Assembly: GCF_002632825.1 (NCBI RefSeq)
Contig: NZ_NJAJ01000020.1
Coordinates: 30,715 to 94,714 of the forward strand
DNA length: 64,000 nt
Source: Xenorhabdus stockiae
Lineage (GTDB): Bacteria > Pseudomonadota > Gammaproteobacteria > Enterobacterales > Enterobacteriaceae
Direction of reading: 5' to 3'
Part shown: in pieces, positions 60,293 to 64,000 of the stretch
Layout of the letters: the number at the start of each line of letters is the position of its first letter
Position numbering within the stretch: position 1 is the stretch's first letter
Translations under genes and position numbers: made by a program
The notes under the pieces: generated by a model
The model's input: the letters and a program-made list of their open reading frames with translations, nothing else
Database searches by the model: none
Told to the model about the DNA's origin: nothing

Positions 60293-61453
60293 TTATTTGG
60301 TGTTCTGAGCGTTTTGCTGACGATGCTGTTCAATCAATTCAATAAAGTGGTCGAACAGAGAAGCGGCTTCATGCGGGCCAGGGCTGGCTTCAGGGTGCCC
60401 TTGAAAACTGAATGCAGGTTTGTCAGTACGGTGAATACCTTGCAGTGTGCCGTCAAAGAGTGATTTATGGGTTACGCGCAGGTTTGCTGGTAATGAACTT
60501 TCATCAACGGCAAATCCGTGGTTTTGTGCAGTAATCATCACGACATTGCGATCTAAATCTTTTACAGGATGGTTGCCACCGTGGTGACCAAACTTCATTT
60601 TGACCGTTTTTGCGCCACTTGCCAGAGCTAGTAACTGATGCCCCAGACAGATACCAAATACAGGGATTTCAGTATCCAGGAAGGTTTTAATTGCTTCGAT
60701 GGCATAGTCACAAGGTTCTGGGTCACCGGGACCATTGGACAGGAAGATCCCATCTGGTGCCATTTTCAGCACTTCATCCGCAGGCGTCTGGGCTGGTACG
60801 ACAGTCACGCGGCAGCCACGATCCACCAGCATACGCAGGATATTACGTTTTACACCAAAATCATAAGCGACAATGTGGTATGGCAATTCTTGTTCTTTAC
60901 GGGCTTCCGGCAGCTCTTCTGCCAGTGTCCAGCTTCCCTGTAACCACTGATAAGACTGTGCTGTGGTGACTTCTTTCGCCAAATCCATACCTTTCAGGCC
61001 GGGAAATGCCTTTGCTTTTTCCAGCGCAACTTGAACATCCGCTTCATTACCCGCAATGATACAGCCGTTTTGCGCCCCTTTTTCGCGCAACAGTCGGGTC
61101 AGTTTACGTGTATCAATATCAGCAATCGCAACAATGTTATGATTTTTCAGATAATCAGACAGATTATTTTCACTACGATAGTTGCTGGTGATGAGTGGTA
61201 AATCGCGGATTACTAAGCCTTGGGCCTGAATGGCGGGAGATTCTTCATCAGCACTATTAATGCCGACATTTCCAATATGAGGATAGGTGAGAGTAACAAT
61301 TTGGCGGGAATAGGAAGGGTCGGTAAGTATTTCTTGATATCCGGTCATTGAGGTATTGAAGACCACTTCACCAACCGCCACACCTTCTGCACCTATGGCG
61401 CGACCGTGAAATTGGGTCCCATCTTCTAGAACCAATATAGCTGACTTAATCAA
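60293..61453 (-). CDS. carA: carbamoyl-phosphate synthase small (glutaminase) subunit
   Basis: A 386-residue class I glutamine amidotransferase. The start is a TTG at 61453 behind GGAGGG, encoding [16 protein letters not shown], the same unusual start as in E. coli; the open frame continues 12 codons upstream but without homology. The nucleophilic Cys is in [11 protein letters not shown], and the catalytic His in [10 protein letters not shown]. Confidence 0.98.
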   Translation of the reverse strand: MIKSAILVLEDGTQFHGRAIGAEGVAVGEVVFNTSMTGYQEILTDPSYSRQIVTLTYPHIGNVGINSADEESPAIQAQGLVIRDLPLITSNYRSENNLSDYLKNHNIVAIADIDTRKLTRLLREKGAQNGCIIAGNEADVQVALEKAKAFPGLKGMDLAKEVTTAQSYQWLQGSWTLAEELPEARKEQELPYHIVAYDFGVKRNILRMLVDRGCRVTVVPAQTPADEVLKMAPDGIFLSNGPGDPEPCDYAIEAIKTFLDTEIPVFGICLGHQLLALASGAKTVKMKFGHHGGNHPVKDLDRNVVMITAQNHGFAVDESSLPANLRVTHKSLFDGTLQGIHRTDKPAFSFQGHPEASPGPHEAASLFDHFIELIEQHRQQNAQNTK

Positions 61454-61899
61454 AACGCCCTCCGGGAATGAATAACAAATCGCACTCAATGCATATTAAC
61501 TCGGAATTAATCCTTTAAATCAATGCCAATCATGTTCTTTGTCGAAATTTTGGCAAATTGCGCGCATTCTAATGATGAGAACGGGGCTTGTCTACAAAAA
61601 ATCCCTTTTTTATTGGTTTTTTTGCGAGGCTCAATCCAACATTGTTGAAATATGCCTGAAAATTATAAGTAAAGTGCGATTATATGCTCGATTAATGTGA
61701 AATTAAATTTTAAAACTGAAAAAAACGTGTGATTTTCAGTACCTATGGGAGAAAAGATGATAAAAATGACAATTTGCGGTGTAAAAGTATGAGTAATTGA
61801 CGATGAATGTTATATTCGCTATTTAAATATGTAATTACGCATTCATTGGAAAATAATTGCGTAATTACATTAAGTTATGAATTCAATAAATCATAAATT
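61454..61899 (-). promoter_or_regulatory. carAB control region
   Basis: 446 bases without a gene between dapB and carA. On the minus strand GAGTTAATATGCATTGAG (about 61486-61503) corresponds in sequence and distance to the arginine-repressor box region of E. coli carAB. The remainder is AT-rich and is expected to hold the pyrimidine-regulated promoter. The assignment is by resemblance only. Confidence 0.45.
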
Positions 61900-62817
<918 letters not shown>

Positions 62818-62867
62818 TTAGGAAAACAGAGATCAGACGGGTAGTTATAAAAAATGCTAAAGATGGG

Positions 62868-63851
62868 TTACTCTTCGGCCTCAGGTAATTCGTAATGATA
62901 ATGATGAGGTTCTTTGGCGACTTTTTTATCTTGGATATTCTCCTGTCGGAGTCTTTCAGCAAGGAACTCTATAAATACACTAAGCTTCGGGGATAAATAC
63001 CGTGTTGGAGGATAAAGAACCCATAATTCACCAGTATAATTAGCCTTAAAATTCCAGTCAGACAGTACCTGAACCAGTCGCCCCTGCTGTAAAGCATGTC
63101 TGGCAGTAAAATAAGGTAAACTACTAATACCGATGTGTTTCAGTGCTGCATCAAGCCTTACACCGGTATGATTAGCTGCGTAACGCCCCTGAATATTGAC
63201 AGTGACAGTTTTGCTACCCTGACTGAACTTCCAGCGTGAATCTCCCGGTTCTTCACCAAGATAGATACAGCTATGGGTTTTCAGATCATGGGGGTGTTGT
63301 GGTATCCCGTGTTCTGCAAGGTATTCCGGTGTGGCGCATAACATATGCCAAATCTTCAGTAATCGTCGCCCCATCAGGCCCAGAGGGGGCTGATCCGTGA
63401 TCCGTATGGCGAGATCAACTTCATCATCTATTAAATCAACATACCTGTCATCAAGCCGCAAACTGACATCGACTTTAGGGTAACGGGTAAGAAAAGCCGG
63501 TATATGAGGATGAACGACAAAACGCCCTACAGCTTTAGGCACACTTACCCGGACTATACCTAGCGGTTCACCGCTAAAGTTTCCTGATACAGACATGACG
63601 GCCTGAGCTGAATTCATGATGTCCAGACAATGTTCATAAACCTGTTTCCCACTCTCGCTTAAACGAAGTTTACGTGTTGTTCTTTGTAGCAGGCGGGTTC
63701 CGAGCGCTTTTTCTAGTCTGGCTACAGAACGGCTAATAGCAGAAGGCGTAGCTGCTAACTGACGGGCAGTTTCAGAGAAACTACCTGTTTCAACCACTTT
63801 GGCGAAAATAGCCATTTCCCGCATCAGGGTTATCGTGTTATTTGTGCTCAT
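62868..63851 (-). CDS. LysR-family transcriptional regulator
   Basis: A 327-residue regulator with an N-terminal winged HTH (about 10-70: FAKVVETGSFSETARQL, PSAISRSVARLEKALG) and a type 2 periplasmic-binding-like effector domain. The last about 25 residues form a charged His-rich tail (KEPHHYHYELPEAEE) not usual in the family. It resembles the broad group of LTTRs that use two-domain binding of small aromatic or unknown effectors; no neighbour in the window reveals its target. Confidence 0.85.
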   Translation of the reverse strand: MSTNNTITLMREMAIFAKVVETGSFSETARQLAATPSAISRSVARLEKALGTRLLQRTTRKLRLSESGKQVYEHCLDIMNSAQAVMSVSGNFSGEPLGIVRVSVPKAVGRFVVHPHIPAFLTRYPKVDVSLRLDDRYVDLIDDEVDLAIRITDQPPLGLMGRRLLKIWHMLCATPEYLAEHGIPQHPHDLKTHSCIYLGEEPGDSRWKFSQGSKTVTVNIQGRYAANHTGVRLDAALKHIGISSLPYFTARHALQQGRLVQVLSDWNFKANYTGELWVLYPPTRYLSPKLSVFIEFLAERLRQENIQDKKVAKEPHHYHYELPEAEE

Positions 63852-63906
63852 AGGTCAAAAGTTATTTGGTTTTTGGATGGATTATCGCTACTGAGTTTAT
63901 TTAACC

Positions 63907-64000
63907 TCAGCTTCGCTTAAAAATAGCGATCTCATTATCCCGTAGATTCAAGCTCGGTTTTTTAGGTTGGAATGTATAAGCAATAAGGCCAGCAGCAACT
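63907..64000 (-). CDS. 3' end of a gene entering from the right edge (partial)
   Basis: The minus-strand frame is open from the window edge and reads about 30 codons (LIAYTFQPKKPSLNLRDN) to a TGA at 63907-63909. A hydrophobic start followed by a basic tail suggests the end of a membrane protein. Too short to identify. Confidence 0.35.
   Translation of the reverse strand, partial: VAAGLIAYTFQPKKPSLNLRDNEIAIFKRS

Overview
The window looks like the chromosome of an entomopathogenic Morganellaceae bacterium, Xenorhabdus or Photorhabdus. The evidence is the enterobacterial gene order (pheU-yjdC-dsbD-dcuA-aspA-fxsA-groSL-yjeI-epmB/efp; rsmC-holD-rimI-prfC-osmY-yjjU-yjjV; nupC/deoCABD; dapB-carAB), three ERIC-type repeats, a large RHS protein whose core matches insecticidal Tc-toxin C subunits, and an MR/P-like (Mrx-type) fimbrial operon ending in an MrpJ-like regulator. 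I cannot separate the two genera from this sequence alone.

Region 1 (1-7275) is one end of an integrative conjugative element or genomic island inserted at the 3' end of tRNA-Phe (pheU position, the site used by SPI-7/YAPI-type islands). It carries an acidic hypothetical protein, two adjacent ArdB/KlcA-like antirestriction proteins, a conserved-looking hypothetical, a CbtA/YeeV-like toxin with an apparent CTG start, an Api92-like protein, an N6-methyltransferase-like protein without its catalytic motif, a short TraI_2/MobH-like protein and a tyrosine recombinase. Four of the gene starts are preceded by the same nested hairpin architecture, which could fold in two mutually exclusive ways.

Region 2 (7276-21600) is core housekeeping: thiol-disulfide exchange (dsbD), anaerobic C4-dicarboxylate metabolism (dcuA-aspA), the groESL chaperonin behind a sigma-32 promoter, EF-P with its modifying enzyme EpmB, and the guanidinium exporter gdx/sugE behind a guanidine-II riboswitch. 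A 28-bp perfect direct repeat brackets a small accessory insert (IS3-type transposase remnant plus an MFS exporter). Next come a Ner-like gene and a restriction-modification type controller protein with C-box operators but no R-M genes.

Region 3 (21600-34450) is accessory metabolism and virulence: a nucleoside hydrolase; a probable polyamine-oxidation operon (PuuB-like oxidase, cupin, aldehyde dehydrogenase); PhoA behind a near-consensus Pho box; a ~1700-residue TccC-like RHS protein on the minus strand with an AT-rich unrecognised C-terminal domain and no visible immunity gene; and a decayed gene upstream of it.

Region 4 (34450-48365) is core again: two tRNA-Leu(CAG) genes, rsmC, holD-rimI, prfC, a short osmY, yjjU, yjjV, a CNT nucleoside transporter and deoCABD. 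The transporter and deoC both have upstream CRP-like site pairs 52 bp apart, so uptake and catabolism of nucleosides are probably co-regulated.

Region 5 (48366-64000) holds the six-gene chaperone-usher operon, a stand-alone alpha-oxoamine synthase, carAB, dapB and a LysR regulator. A fragment of another gene runs off the right edge.
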